Assembly: GCA_025331125.1 (NCBI GenBank)
Contig: JAOALB010000027.1
Coordinates: forward strand, 355,996 to 419,995
DNA length: 64,000 nt
Direction: 5' to 3'
From: Mycogone perniciosa
Lineage: Eukaryota > Ascomycota > Sordariomycetes > Hypocreales > Hypocreaceae
Below the pieces are notes generated by a model. That model ran no database searches and was not told the DNA's origin. It saw nothing but the letters and a program-made list of their open reading frames with translations. Of the stretch, positions 33,635-45,653 are shown piece after piece; the first letter of the stretch is position 1; every line of letters starts with the position of its first letter. The position numbers and the translations under genes were made by a program.

Positions 33635-35931
33635 ATGGAGGACGATGAGGGGAAGCGGCCATCGTTTGCAGAGTTTTGGAAACAGGAGAAGGGGAAGCAG
33701 AGGGAGACAGACAGCAGCACTAACAACCAACAGCAGCAGCAGCAGCAACAAGACCAAAATCAGGGACTGAATCAGGACCAAGATCAGGGCCAAGATCAGG
33801 ATGAAGAGGAGCAACAGAATCAGAATCCGAAACAGCAGACAATGGCCAACAGCAGTTTCAGTCAAGATAACGCTGGCGTCAGCAGGGATGCACAGCAGCC
33901 ATCACACTTAGATCCCGCCACCAGCATAATCAAAACCAGCAGCGACAGTGGTGAGGAGCCATCATCAGCATCATGTGGTGAGTCTTGTCTCTTTATGTCT
34001 CACTCTGTCTGTGTGTCTGTCTCTCTCTCTCTCTTTCTCTACCCCCCTCTATTCGTCTCCTCCTCGCCTAGTTACCCTAGTCTCGCTTGTCTCTCGGCCG
34101 TTTCTTTTTGATATTTCTGTTTCGCGTTATGATTCCACATCACGCCCCTCCTCGTGGCCTTACTCCATCCAGCCTTACCTACTGTTAGGTATATGTCAAT
34201 TCTTTCCTGACCCACTCCGACCCCGGTCTTAATTGTTTACTTAGGCAAAAGCCCAATATGGATGCATCAGTGGGTTGATTCCAAGATACATTTGGATTTC
34301 TTGAGAGGGGATGAGCTATGTCGCCGAGATGGTCTGCTAAGTGATATGTACGCCCTTGCTTGAACAGTCGCATGGGTTCAGCTATGGCTATGATTTGTCA
34401 TTTTCCGTTCCCTTGGCTTTTGGGGTGGCGTTGGGAATGGGGGACTGTCTGAGCCAAGAGTATCAGTCTTGATAATGGGCTTTGTCTTTCAAAAGGATGG
34501 CCAGGTGCATATTCCTCTCTCTCCGTTTCCATCTCTCCGTCTCTCTGTCTCTCTGTCTCTCGCCCTATTTTCCGTTTTCCAATTTCCAATTTCCAATTTC
34601 CTTTTTTCTCTTCATCTTTACAAGTCCCGCAATGCCCTTTCTTTGTCGCATTTCGTCACCATCTCGGGATGCTATAAAGTCGTGGATCAAATTCAAGAAG
34701 GCGGAAGCTAAACAAAAGCTACTAGATGTAACACAACAGGGCCAGTCTCCGGCCGACAAGGAACAGACAGCAAAGGAAAGGGCGCAGATACGACGAGCCC
34801 AGGTCAGGAGGGCCCAGATCCAGCATCGGCAACGGAAAGCAAACTATGTCAAGCAGCTGGAGCTGGACATATCACAGCTACGCGACATGATAGCTGAGGC
34901 ACATCAGGAGTCTTCTCTGATAAAGAGGGAAAACGACGGCATTAGAGAGATTCTGATGGAGACTGAAGCATCACGTCAACAACTGCCCCAGCACCAGCAC
35001 CAGCACCAGCACCAGCACCAACACCAACAACTTTCAACTTATTCCTTAGTGACGGGAACCCCAGCAGCTGGTGTTGGAGGGGGAGTGCCTGTAGGAGGCA
35101 CCCAAGAGTGGCTTGCTGGGCAACAGATGTCGAACCTGGACTTGAACCAGCAAGCTCCACCAATCCCAAACCCAGACCTGTTTGGTCATATCAACGTCGA
35201 TGAGATAACCGTGTCGTTGAGCATGCATGAGGCCCTGGAGGTGCCTTACTTTGCCATAAGTTCTAATGCCTCCTCCGCCAGTCTGCACACAGACGCAAAC
35301 CCACTGCCACCCGTCATTGAGGGTGAACCCCCCTTGATACCCCCCATGACGCGTGAGCAAGAACAAGCAGTTATCAACTGGATACTAGTGTAACTCTGCC
35401 TTATCATGTAATCCTCCTTCGTGGCGGATACACTAACGGGAAACATGTAGACTCGAAAGCGTCTGCTGGGAACACTTTCGTATCTCAGACTTCCACAACG
35501 ATGTCCCTAATGACAGCGAAGAAGCCAACAACCACTCCCTCATGGCTAGTTCAGTCTGCATGAACAGTGCCCCAGAGTCTGTCTTCAATGATCGCCAGCA
35601 ATTCAATGATCCAGACCACTTCTCTCACCCCCCCTCATTCCATTGGCAAACCTCCGGCATCTCACTCAACATGCTTCGGGGAATTAGTCAGTTCAACATG
35701 GATCCTATGGCAATCCATCCAGTGGGGATGTGGTTCGAACTGGCTGCCAAATACCCCCCCGAAGTCCTCCTTATGGAGAGCGTACTGGACATACTGCTGT
35801 TTGAGTTGAAAGAGTATGTGGTCTGTGTTACCTACGGTGCGGTAATGGAAAGGAGCACATTCGAAGACGTGATTGCGAGGGTATTGGGGCCGCCGCCAGC
35901 TACAGGTGCTTTCGTACCACCGATGGCGTGA
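33635..35931 (+). CDS. bZIP transcription factor with Gln- and His-rich tracts
   Basis: Best model: exons 33635-33977, 34726-35389 and 35451-35931, 495 residues. The basic region and zipper lie at about 34770-34960: ERAQIRRAQVRRAQIQHRQR, then KANYVKQLELDISQLRDMI, then heptad leucine/isoleucine spacing. Exon 1 encodes MEDDEGKRPSFAEFWKQE and a Gln/Asp-rich tract coded by CAG/CAA runs. Downstream of the zipper is a Gln-His repeat from CAGCAC units (about 34990-35030). The last junction uses donor GTAACT (35390), giving WILVLESVCWEHF. Intron 1 is 748 nt, far longer than any other here and CT-rich; the acceptor after GCTACTAG at 34725 is the only near one with a branch-like CTAAAC that keeps frame, but 34770 is an alternative and an extra exon is possible. 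Target genes are unknown. Confidence 0.75.
34016..34042. repeat. CT-rich microsatellite in the bZIP intron
   Basis: A (TC)n stretch with TGTC interruptions in the long first intron. A second CTCTGTCT-rich stretch lies near 34518-34562 in the same intron. Confidence 0.7.
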
Positions 35932-36465
35932 AGAAAACTGGGATTTTCAACTTCCCTGGATAGGAGAGATTTTGTCCATGACCACAACGGATGATTCTGG
36001 ATGGGGCAAAGGCGGGAGTTTGAAACCAAGCCGGGGGCCAACTCAAGTGGTTGAGAAAGCGCCCCTTGCGCCTTTTATGGGAGATGAGTTTATTTTTTGG
36101 AAAATGTATACAGAGTACGAGGAACAGGAATTCTTTGGGGAGGGGGGAAGGTTTGGCTTTGGGAAGATATGAATGGAGAAAACAAAACCACTTCATCTGG
36201 TATGCGGAGAGAGAACTGTGAAGGCTGTCAAATCATATTGGGCGATACTATCATGGATTCACCTATGAGAGGAAAAGATTGTGTAGCATCTAGTATAACG
36301 CCTGTAAAAGGGAGTCTAAATTCATGCCTAAACTGAAAAAAAAATCAATCTCGTTTCTTGCTCGAATAGAGCATGCAGTTAATAAACAGCAATACAACAC
36401 AGAACTAGTTTCAGGCTTAGGTCTATAAGTATCTATGTTTTTGGCCAGCCCCCGTTCCCACACTT
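35932..36465. other. 3'-3' intergenic region of the bZIP and DOP1 genes
   Basis: 534 nt between convergent genes. No gene is seen. Short open frames continue past the bZIP stop in another frame but carry no recognisable motif. Confidence 0.5.
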
Positions 36466-39400
36466 CTACAAAGCCTTGACCATGCTACGATCGTCAAAAA
36501 TGTCCTTCAACAACCCCTGAATGCAAGCATCTCTATCTAGTGCCCCCATAGCATACGTCGACTCAAACGCGAAGATGCTCAATTGTCCAAAGAACGGCCT
36601 CAAGATCTTCGCAACTAGCTCATCTTTCCTCTCAAGGCTCACCTCATCGTTGATGCCACCTACACCGAGAAGTGGTCGTCTGTGTGAGCTGCTCGTTGCG
36701 AGCTGTGCCACTGTATCGTCATTGCCGGTGGTGGCCAATGGTGTTGCGGCGTTGCCTAGTTCTTCCGAGATCTCATCTACGAGCGCAACGGGCTGGTAGG
36801 TTGAGGAGCGGTAGACAGCGTCAATGGTGTCCGTTACAAAGAGCCACTCGTGTAGCTGGAAGTCATCCGGCGCGACGCAAATCAGCAGATCTAGTAGCTT
36901 GCAGGCTTGCAAGAGAGCGGAGTTGACATAGATCTCGGATGCTGTACTGTGGTCAGGCGCTACGACTGAGGATATGGCAGTGTGGATTTCAGCATTCACC
37001 ACCGGCCAAAACATGGCAAGGTGAATAGGGCTGGTCTTCAGCACCATGGCTCGAACGACCATATACACCTCTGCTCGAGTTATTGACGAGGGTGATGAGG
37101 TCGATGTAGCGGCCAGCAACTCGACAAGTTTGTCAAAAATGACGGGGATATCAGTGACAAAGGTATCCTCTGCGGAGGCAAGGATAAGCGTAGCTATCCT
37201 CCGCAAATTGAGTTGGGTCTTACGATCTGCCTCGAGACGGGCCGAAGTAGCACCAACACCAAACACAATACCAGCCGTGGTCGGAGCACTGACCCGGCTG
37301 ACGATTTCAGGTATCCTTTCCTTGTCTGCCAGAGTCCATTGTCTCAGTAGTGGAAGCCAGTCATCACTGACCAACGACAAGTTCATGGCGAAAAATTTGC
37401 TGTCGTTGAAGGCATCACTAACATCCTTTTTCCAGTTCTTCTGGTTGTTCTGCAGCCTTGTCAACTCATGAAGTAGCTGCATGGTGCTGGGAGACACGCA
37501 ATCCGGGAAGGATTTTGAGCGTAGAGTCGGCCCAATGACGTTTGTAGAGATGGTACCGGCTGCAGAGAGCACGCGATCAGGCTCGAGTAGAATTTTGGGC
37601 AGATTTGGAACCACGGAAGCAAGTATGGCTACGACATCCTCAGATCTCTCAATGGCCCCGGTAAAAGTACCACGCCGTTCCAAGTCATGCTTATTAGATT
37701 TGGTCCCTGTTGAGCCGTTCGAACTGGCCGGCTCGGCGACTATGGGTCGCGTGGTAAATAATGCGGCAAGAAGTCGTAGAAAGAGGTCCTATCATCTGGT
37801 CAGTAGGATATTCTCTGATAGTGGGAGTAGCTATCAACCTACGCCGAGTTCTCTACGCATCTTCCGTTGCTCCCCAAAATTAGTGTTGTCTACTTTCTCG
37901 CCCAAGGTTGCCGCGAATTCGAGCAGACTAGGCAAAGTTTGCCGATGGGGGAACGGGTTATTTAAAAGGTCCCTGAGAAAAGTGATACAGTCCTGCCATA
38001 TTTCATCCATGGCGTCGTCATCAAGCGACCGCGCGTACTCAACCAAGAAGACCACCAAGTCAGAGTCTTGGAGCGAGATCGTCATCGTTGACTTGCGTGA
38101 GGGCTCCAATGCCCCTGGATTTGTCCGACTATAGATCGAGTTGAATAAGGCGGGTATAGTGTGCCTCGGTCTTGAAGCGTCCAAAGCGGCCAAAAAGTTG
38201 AACACGTTGGAATATTCACTAGCACTTGTCGAGCTCTTCCAAATGTCAATCACAGTTTCAAGGCTTTCCAACGTCTCTGCCGTGAAAAGATGCTCGAGTA
38301 GCCGTCTAGCTCGGTTCCTCATTCTCAAGGACGTGTAGTTGAAGGAGGCCGACGAATTGATATCCTGCTTTGTTGCTTCTTCGCCCTGGCCCCAGGACCA
38401 AATGTTGAAACAGATCCGAACTGCATCTTGAAATGCCAAATGAACAGTTAAGCGGTCGTTTGCGGTAGCGCTACGAGCTTGAGGCGTATCCGACTGGAAC
38501 ACACCTGATACCATGCTCCCAAATAGTGACTGAGGGTGATCGGGACCTTTGTTGAGCTGCGCCCGAGTTTCTGCGGCAAGAAGTTCATCGTGAGCTCTGG
38601 CGAGCACTTGTTCTAGGGCATTGAGTAAGTGAATCAATGTTGACTCTGGTGTGCCTGCTTCACTCGTCACATGATATGTTTCGTCTTGAAACATAGTCCT
38701 TAAACCAGAAAACGTAGCTCCAATCTGCTTACACAGAGTCTCGACAAGAGGAATCAAGATCTGAAAGATGGACTGTGAATAAAATGGTAGACATCCCCCG
38801 AGGAAGGTCACCCAGGCATCCAGAACAAACTGACTGCTGGCGGAACTCAAGCCTGCCTGCAGGCACTTGAGTAGTTGAGGGGACATGGGGGTGGGAGGTG
38901 GCCGGATGTCGCTTGCGGCGATGGAGGGTCTGGTTGTACGTGAAGGGTCCACACTCAACCGCCTCTTTTCAAGAGCAGAAGCTGGCGAGAACTCTCCCGG
39001 TGCCGCATCTTGAAGTTTCAGGGTGTCGAAGACAACATCGAGCAAAAGGACTTGTACATATGGATCCGGACTGTTGATAGAGCTCAACAATCTGTCTATA
39101 AGGATGCTATCAAGGTGGAGGCTAGATAGCGGGGCTGCATATTGACTGAGAAGGAAGTGATGTAGAATCGTCAGTGCATAACGATGAAGCTGGGTGACGC
39201 GGCCATGGAGCTCGTCGCTTGCGGATGGCGAAGCATCACCCGTGATGCATGTGATACACACACGAACGAAGTAATCTTGTAAAGTGATGTCGTTTTCCTC
39301 TCCACCAGCTGAACTCTGTTAGTACAAAGAGCAAGAAGATATCGAGGGAAGACATACTAGATATTTGTACTTGGTTCACATCATTAAAGGATAGATGTTT

Positions 39401-42378
39401 CGATGCAAGCACAGCCCATGAAGCTTCACTAGAACAGTTAAGAACGTGATGCAAGGTGCGCAGATAATAAAGGCACAAATCCAGATCATCATCTTCGGTG
39501 AAAACCACAGACTTTAGTTGGGACTCTTGAGAGCTGTTCTTTCCAATATCACAAAGGCAGGGCAATTCTGACATCTTCGATACGAAGAGGAGAAAGAGCC
39601 TGAACATATTTAGCAATAATCTTAACCACCGGGGAAAGGATCACTTTATACCTGTCTATGCCAATCATACTGCTGAGCCAAGACTTAACTGTCATGTACA
39701 TTCGAGTTCTGTCATCTAGCAGAGCGTCCAAGATGATGAAAAGAGGCTGGGTCAACATGACTTCATAATTGTCCATTCCGGTTAGTTTTTGGGACAATTT
39801 TGATTCTATGATGGAGATCTTTGACCCTCGACGCTCGGATTGATTGTCCTGGAGAGTGTGCGACCAAAGTACTCCAAAAGCACGTTCAGCATCGGCGCGG
39901 TCGCCTCCCTTTCGATTTATGAGTATACTTGCAAGTGAGGCCTCAATGTCACGGCGGCACATTGTTAGAGCCGTCTGTAGCTGCCACAAGCAGCGTACGG
40001 TTTCCACGTGATATTTTGGCTCTGAAGCAGATAGATATGTCCAGGCATGGCGAACCAGAGGGTCCACTAATTCTGATAGCTCCGTGGTTGAAATTCGTTC
40101 CGCTGAGTATAGCTGCGTGATAAGATACAGACTTGAGGAGAAATCTGAAAATGGCAATGGTGCTTTCAGTCCAAGCCTTTCACGCAAGGATGACAGCAGG
40201 TGCTTCTTGTCAAGCCTATATGTTTTTGGTACCCTTAAAAGGATCAGCAATAGGATTCGAATGCGGAAACTTAAGTCACCCATCGAGTTCTGCCCATCCA
40301 GATCGTCACAAATGTACTTGACAGCCTTGTCTAGAAGTAGTTCCCCAGATTCAACCGGGTTAAATGGCGGAGAAGCATCAGGACTTCCTTGCTCGTGCAC
40401 ATAGAAGGTCCGTATCTTCTTCAGTAACTCCACATTTGATAACGAGAGCACCGAATCTGTGTCCTTGTTCAAACTAGTAGTAGAGGAGTCTGGAAATGCT
40501 CGATCTGGAACAAGCTCCAGGAGAGATATGACGACACCAAGAACTTGTTCTGCCAGGTTGGGTGTTTGAACATCCCGCGAGGTAGTTTTTGTTTTGCGGT
40601 TCTTCGAGTCCTCCAGCATAGACAAGGCAGCCAGGCAGGTAAGTGGGGCGTGAATAGTTATCATCTCCTCTTCGCGCACGTTGAAGTTGGTGATGATGAA
40701 GCCAATTAAGGATAACTTATCACTTCGGTCTTTGGCGCTTATATTCTCAGGGCCGATGGCTTGAGCCAGGAGTGCAACAAGCTCACTGTATATGAGACCG
40801 CTCTCGATGCCATCAAAAAATACACTTGCACTCCGCAACACCTCAGTAAACTCGGATTTCGTTGATGCTTGGTGTTTGAATTGTCGTACGCTCTCTACCA
40901 CAGGTAGAAAGATTTCTGGAATCACAAGGCCGCCAATTTCCCATCTGTCCATCAGGGAGAGGCAGATTCGGTATGGTCGCGTCCGCTCTGCAACGCCGCT
41001 GTGAGTTCCACTGATCATGTCCAGCAGAGACTTCGTAAGCGGTTGTAATCCGAACTCTTCGAAGTAACTTGTTCTGGATGACAAGAGAGCTTGCTGGTGA
41101 TCTGAAGGAGAGGCTTGCAGGTCTGTAGCCTGCTCACCTTCCATACCAGCGGGCTCAGGTCCAAGTAACCACGCCCACAGTCGACGATTCAAGCTCATAT
41201 CTCGCCGGGTGACCACCCCGACGGCTGCTCTCAAGAGGAGTTCCAGATCCCCGGGCTTAACGCGGGATTGTAAGACCCTCGAGTTCAGCGGCAGATGAGA
41301 GACAAGCAAATCAAGGAATCCGCGTTGGATCAATAACTGTTCGTCGGAGAGTCCACTAGCAAAACAACGCAACAACAGACCCGGCTCTGGCGAGGTAACA
41401 ATTGAAGCGATTTCGTTGCTTCGACTGTCTTCAACACCATTACGGCCACTTTTTCCACCCGAGGCATTGGAAAGAGTAGTGGATCCTAAAATAGGTAGAT
41501 TGCGTACCAAGTAAGCAAGCGCTCCAGATCGGCGACTATGACTAGTGACGGAGGCAAGAAAGAAACACTGCCAGAAGAAATCATCGCCCGAAGAGTGCTG
41601 TTCAGTAAGCATGCTGCTATCCCCGGGTCTGATGGCTTCTTTGAAGCTCGCAACAATCCGTAAAGTCCGGTCGAAATCCTCACTCGTCTCATCCTCTAAC
41701 CCGGGTAAGAGTGCTAGTATAATCGATTTCATTGCCGGTCTTAGAGACCTAGAGTCCAGACCTATGAAGTGGCGTTCTAGGATGTCAAGGAATGGCGAAC
41801 GGACAGACAGCGACGCGAAAGAGAGAGTCGGCGCCAACCCCGGGAGATATAATGGGAGGTCCCTTGACAGTCCGTCCTTCCCAATTGTTTCGAAGACATA
41901 ACTGTAGACTTCGAGCGCTTTCTGGTGCACACCAGATGGCAAGGAGGGGTTCAGACATTGTGAAAGTCGTTTCGCGACGATTGCCTTGCTTGGGATGTTG
42001 GTGTTGGCTGGCGGACGAGCTTGTAAGGCCTGATCGTAAGCTGTCAGCGCTTGACAGAGTTCTTGTGTATGGCTTGCCTCATATGCCGAACCTTGAGTAG
42101 CCTGTTGATGAACGATATGTAATCGGCCCATTCCTCCAAAGCCGTTTCAAATAGTAGCAACGCTTTGTCGACTCCGGAGGCATATCTGCGGTAGGCTTTG
42201 TCCTTAACCGGGGGATCCTCTGACATTGGCAATCAGCAAAAACCTCTACGGTCCTCGTAAAGGTAGGGCCCTGCTCACCTCCGCCAAGCTGGTTCCTCCA
42301 TTGCCGTGGCATAGGCGAGTCACGCCCAGAGCTTTCTGGCGACCCAGATCGCGCGCCCGGTCCCAGATCAAGCGCCAT
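36466..42378 (-). CDS. DOP1: Dopey-family trafficking protein Dop1
   Basis: Six exons: 42378-42279, 42219-42092, 42029-39652, 39599-39358, 39308-37843 and 37788-36466, summing to 1878 residues. The Dopey N-terminal domain starts with KDKAYRRYASGVDKALLLFE and FINRLLKALQARP across intron 2, then KRLSQCLNPSLPSGVHQKAL and EVYSYVFETIG. The rest is a long helical repeat protein ending in the conserved C-terminal region (ILRPFFGQLSIFAFESTYAM). All five introns have GT...AG ends and preserve frame; exon 5 must use donor GTAGGT at 37842 rather than the GTTGAT three nt further on. In yeast, Dop1 pairs with Mon2 and the flippase Neo1 at endosomes and Golgi, and in Aspergillus nidulans DopA affects development. 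It is head to head with MON1. Confidence 0.93.
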
Positions 42379-42897
42379 GGTTGCGAATTAGTGGTTTCAT
42401 TAGTGGGATCAATGGCACATGTCGTCAAATTCGGAGACCGAGTCACATAGTTGCAAGCCGCAACGTAGGATCCGAAGATGTTGGAATGCGTCTTGACATC
42501 TGTGTTGGAGGTGAAGCCACTCGTATCCAGAAGGCTACGTTTCAAAGCTCCCCAATACGTACCTATTGTGGACATGCCTTGTAGCCTCCCCCACTATGGT
42601 ACTATGGCGGCCTGTTGATTGGCGCTAAGCCAGCGTTGACCCGCACAAGGCTACGGAGGATTACAGCGGAGTAAGGTCGTTTTATCCGCCATATCAGTGC
42701 AGGGCGGCCCCTCTGTCTTTTTGTCATCATCATCGCCGCCAAGCCGCGGCCTTGTTGGTGCTTCTTCTTGACAATGTCATGATGGCTCATGAGGCTGTTT
42801 GTAAAAATTTAGGATCGTGCGGTCCTCTAGCCTCCAAAAGACGACCATTTGTTTGATCTGTTCAAGTTGAAATGCGACAGAAGAACAACCCGTCACG
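42379..42897. promoter_or_regulatory. Shared upstream region of DOP1 and MON1
   Basis: 519 nt between divergent start codons of two endomembrane genes. No gene is seen. Confidence 0.5.
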
Positions 42898-44691
42898 ATG
42901 GGACAGGAGAGAGATTCCTCCGACGAGGAGTACCGCCCTCCGCTCCCTCCCCGACCCAATGCAAGCATCTCGATTGACTCCAAAACCCTTCAGGCACCGG
43001 CCACGACTGCTATAACTCCCCTGGATATACAGACGCTCTCATTCCCTGATGGGTCGCGTGGCACCTTCTCCACGCCGGGCACCCGGTCCGTGTCGACTCC
43101 AGTGAGCAGCGGGTACGACTCTCCGGACCGCCGGCCAAGCATTTCCGGAGCCGAGGGCGACGATGCAGCCAGTGTCATGAGTTTTGCGCCTACTATGCGC
43201 CCGACTGGTGACATAGCTAGCTTACTTACTGCGTCCCTCAGCAAGAAGAGCGCTGCCTGGAATCTATTGCGTTCCCAGTCCGCCGCCGTTCAGCCCTTTG
43301 AGAGAAGTCGACGAAGCGCCGAAGACCGTCTTGCGGATTTCGAGACAGAGTTTGACGCCCTACCGGAAGAGTCAAACGAGTACTTCAAAGACGACGATAG
43401 GCTGGCGATTTGGCGGTCGAAGCTCAAGCACTACATGATCTTGTCGTCTGCAGGGAAGCCTATCTGGAGCAGACATGGGGATCTAAATCTCATCAACTCA
43501 TCTATCGGGGTCATGCAAACCATCATATCATTCTACGAAGGCTCGAAAAATCCGCTCCAGGGATTCACCGCCGGTAACACGAGGTTCGTCGTGTTGACCC
43601 AGGGGCCCCTTTATTTCGTTGCCATAAGTAAGCTCGGAGAGAGCGATTCGCAATTGCGTGCGCAACTCGAAGCGCTTTACATGCAGATCCTGTCAACTCT
43701 AACGCTGCCCGCTCTAACGAACATATTCGCAAACCGACCATCTACCGACCTGCGGAAGCCATTACAGGGAACAGAGTTGTTGCTATCCTCCCTGGCGGAT
43801 AGTTTCACCAAGGGCTCCCCGTCAGCGCTCCTAGGCTCTCTGGAGTGCCTGAAGCTTCGAAAATCTCAGAGACACACAATCAACAATACCTTTTTGAAAT
43901 TACGGGCTGAGAAACTACTGTACGGGCTTATAGTCGCCGGAGGGAAGCTTGTCAGTGTCATTCGTCCACGACGGCATTCGCTTCATCCAAGCGATCTACA
44001 GCTCATTTTCAATATGCTCTTCGAGTCTGACGGCATCAAAGCTGGAGGCGGCGAAAACTGGATTCCTCTATGCCTCCCTGCTTTCAATAATAAAGGCTAT
44101 CTCTATATGTATGTCAGCTTCTTCGAAGGAGTGTCAGGAGAGCAGGCTGCGGCACCGGCGGCAGTTGCCGGGCAGTCGGTTGATGAGCAGGTTGCTATGA
44201 TCCTGATCAGTGCGGATCGAGAGGCTTTCTACAGCCTCAAGCAAATGCGTGATGATGTGGCACAGCAACTGGCCAAAAATGGCAGCCTCACAATTATCAG
44301 AGATGCCGCCCGTGCTGGCCGTCCCACCATGTCACAAGTCGCACCAGGAAGCCCAATTAGCCATTTTCTGTATAAGTCGCGGGCAAATGTGCAGTTTTGC
44401 ATGGCAACCCTAGAACCCGCCTTTAGTCCTCTGGTAGAGAAGAGGAGGCTGATGTCGGTGTATCACGAACTTCACACATCAACTCACGCGAAGCATGCGC
44501 ATCTTAAGATTTTGCAATGCGTCAGCGACGATGCGACGTCCTTGGCCTGGATCACGCCATCTTTCGAGCTCTACTGCATCGGTGGGCCTAACTTGTCACG
44601 AGCAGCCATGGCTCAGGGCGCCAACAAGATAGTCCAGTGGGTAAAGAAGGAAGAGCAACGATTGTTCATTATCGGCGGTGGTGTATTCTGA
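42898..44691 (+). CDS. MON1: Vacuolar fusion protein Mon1
   Basis: Intronless, 597 residues. After an acidic, Ser/Pro-rich N-terminus (about 150 residues) come the longin-like domains of Mon1: KLKHYMILSSAGKPIWSRHG, then GVMQTIISFYEG, FVVLTQGPLYFVAISKLGES, then TELLLSSLADSFTKGSPSAL and LYGLIVAGGKLVSVIRPRRH, LQLIFNML, WIPLCLPAFNNKGYLYMYVS and a C-terminal domain with ISHFLYKSRANVQF. Mon1 with Ccz1 is the guanine-nucleotide exchange factor that loads Rab7/Ypt7 at late endosomes and vacuoles and acts in autophagosome fusion. The ATG is the first in frame. It is divergent from DOP1. Confidence 0.95.
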   Translation: MGQERDSSDEEYRPPLPPRPNASISIDSKTLQAPATTAITPLDIQTLSFPDGSRGTFSTPGTRSVSTPVSSGYDSPDRRPSISGAEGDDAASVMSFAPTMRPTGDIASLLTASLSKKSAAWNLLRSQSAAVQPFERSRRSAEDRLADFETEFDALPEESNEYFKDDDRLAIWRSKLKHYMILSSAGKPIWSRHGDLNLINSSIGVMQTIISFYEGSKNPLQGFTAGNTRFVVLTQGPLYFVAISKLGESDSQLRAQLEALYMQILSTLTLPALTNIFANRPSTDLRKPLQGTELLLSSLADSFTKGSPSALLGSLECLKLRKSQRHTINNTFLKLRAEKLLYGLIVAGGKLVSVIRPRRHSLHPSDLQLIFNMLFESDGIKAGGGENWIPLCLPAFNNKGYLYMYVSFFEGVSGEQAAAPAAVAGQSVDEQVAMILISADREAFYSLKQMRDDVAQQLAKNGSLTIIRDAARAGRPTMSQVAPGSPISHFLYKSRANVQFCMATLEPAFSPLVEKRRLMSVYHELHTSTHAKHAHLKILQCVSDDATSLAWITPSFELYCIGGPNLSRAAMAQGANKIVQWVKKEEQRLFIIGGGVF

Positions 44692-44841
44692 GACACGAGC
44701 CACCTTCATCATAAATTCATTATCATACAAGCTGCATCTCGCAGTTCCTCAACATGGCCTCATAACTTGACACAGATACCCCGTCAGCGGAGAGGACAGG
44801 AGAGCAGGTCTTGCAGGAATTGTACATACCCAGTATGCTAC

Positions 44842-45384
44842 TCATGTCGGCTTTGGAATCTCTGTAACAGTAATGATTGCTCTGGGGAAGGTGGCAGATC
44901 TGGCATAATCTCCGTCCTTGGATGAGGCATTGAATGTGATATTCTTTGTTGCTTGTCGCTGTGGCACATCGAAATCACCAACATCGGCGCGATCAGAGCG
45001 CGGCCGTACAATGACCAGGGATTTCTTGGCCCACTGCCGCATTTTGTCGTTGACGCTTGTTCGTCGCTTTGGCTGCGAGACCCAGTTGTCGTCCTGCCAT
45101 TGTATGATGGACGGTGCCCGAATTTGGGATTTACGCCTTGTTAGTAGACCGGCAGATGAACTTCGGGCGTCACTGGCCTCAATACTGCATCGATAGCCGT
45201 TGCTGTTTGTGAAGCTGGGTGTTTTCGGAGTATCCAGAAAGGCCTCGGAGAACGGTGCGTCAAAGTCTTCATGGAAGCGGGGATAGCGGGGATAGCGACA
45301 CAAGACGCTGCGATTCTGGCGTTGGAGTTCTGACTGATTCCTTGTGGGCATAGGGATCTGGAGATCCGAGTTGTGGGACGCCAT
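44842..45384 (-). CDS. Orphan basic protein, 180 residues
   Basis: Starting at the ATG at 45384 the frame runs 180 codons. The product starts MASHNSDLQIPMPTRNQSE and is Arg/Ser-rich and disordered in appearance, with a more ordered segment RRTSVNDKMRQWAKKSLVIV and a C-terminal ITFNASSKDGD...AIITVTEIPKPT. The frame continues 33 codons upstream without an ATG. I recognise no domain. The 3' end lies 150 nt from the MON1 stop in convergent orientation. Codon use looks ordinary, and the conserved-looking amphipathic stretch favours a real fungus-specific gene, but it could be one exon of a longer gene that includes the frame at 45654-45935. Confidence 0.5.
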   Translation of the reverse strand: MASHNSDLQIPMPTRNQSELQRQNRSVLCRYPRYPRFHEDFDAPFSEAFLDTPKTPSFTNSNGYRCSIEASDARSSSAGLLTRRKSQIRAPSIIQWQDDNWVSQPKRRTSVNDKMRQWAKKSLVIVRPRSDRADVGDFDVPQRQATKNITFNASSKDGDYARSATFPRAIITVTEIPKPT

Positions 45385-45653
45385 AGCAGTGCACTGAAAG
45401 CATAGAAGTCCAGGCTGTTTGTTGGTGTAAGATCTGCGTGTAGAAGACAAGCGGCAGAGGGTGTGACGGAGTATAATGGACACGAATCTCCCACATACAA
45501 GTAGAAGGTAGATGGGAAATTCTCGATTGAGATGGGGATTCTGGTTAGAAGACGGCTGTTCGTTTACTCACAGGTGGCTTCGCCGTGGGCCGGGCATCCA
45601 TAGCATAATCAAGTGGAATGGCGATTGCCACAGTCTACCCAGCAAGCCCCTGA

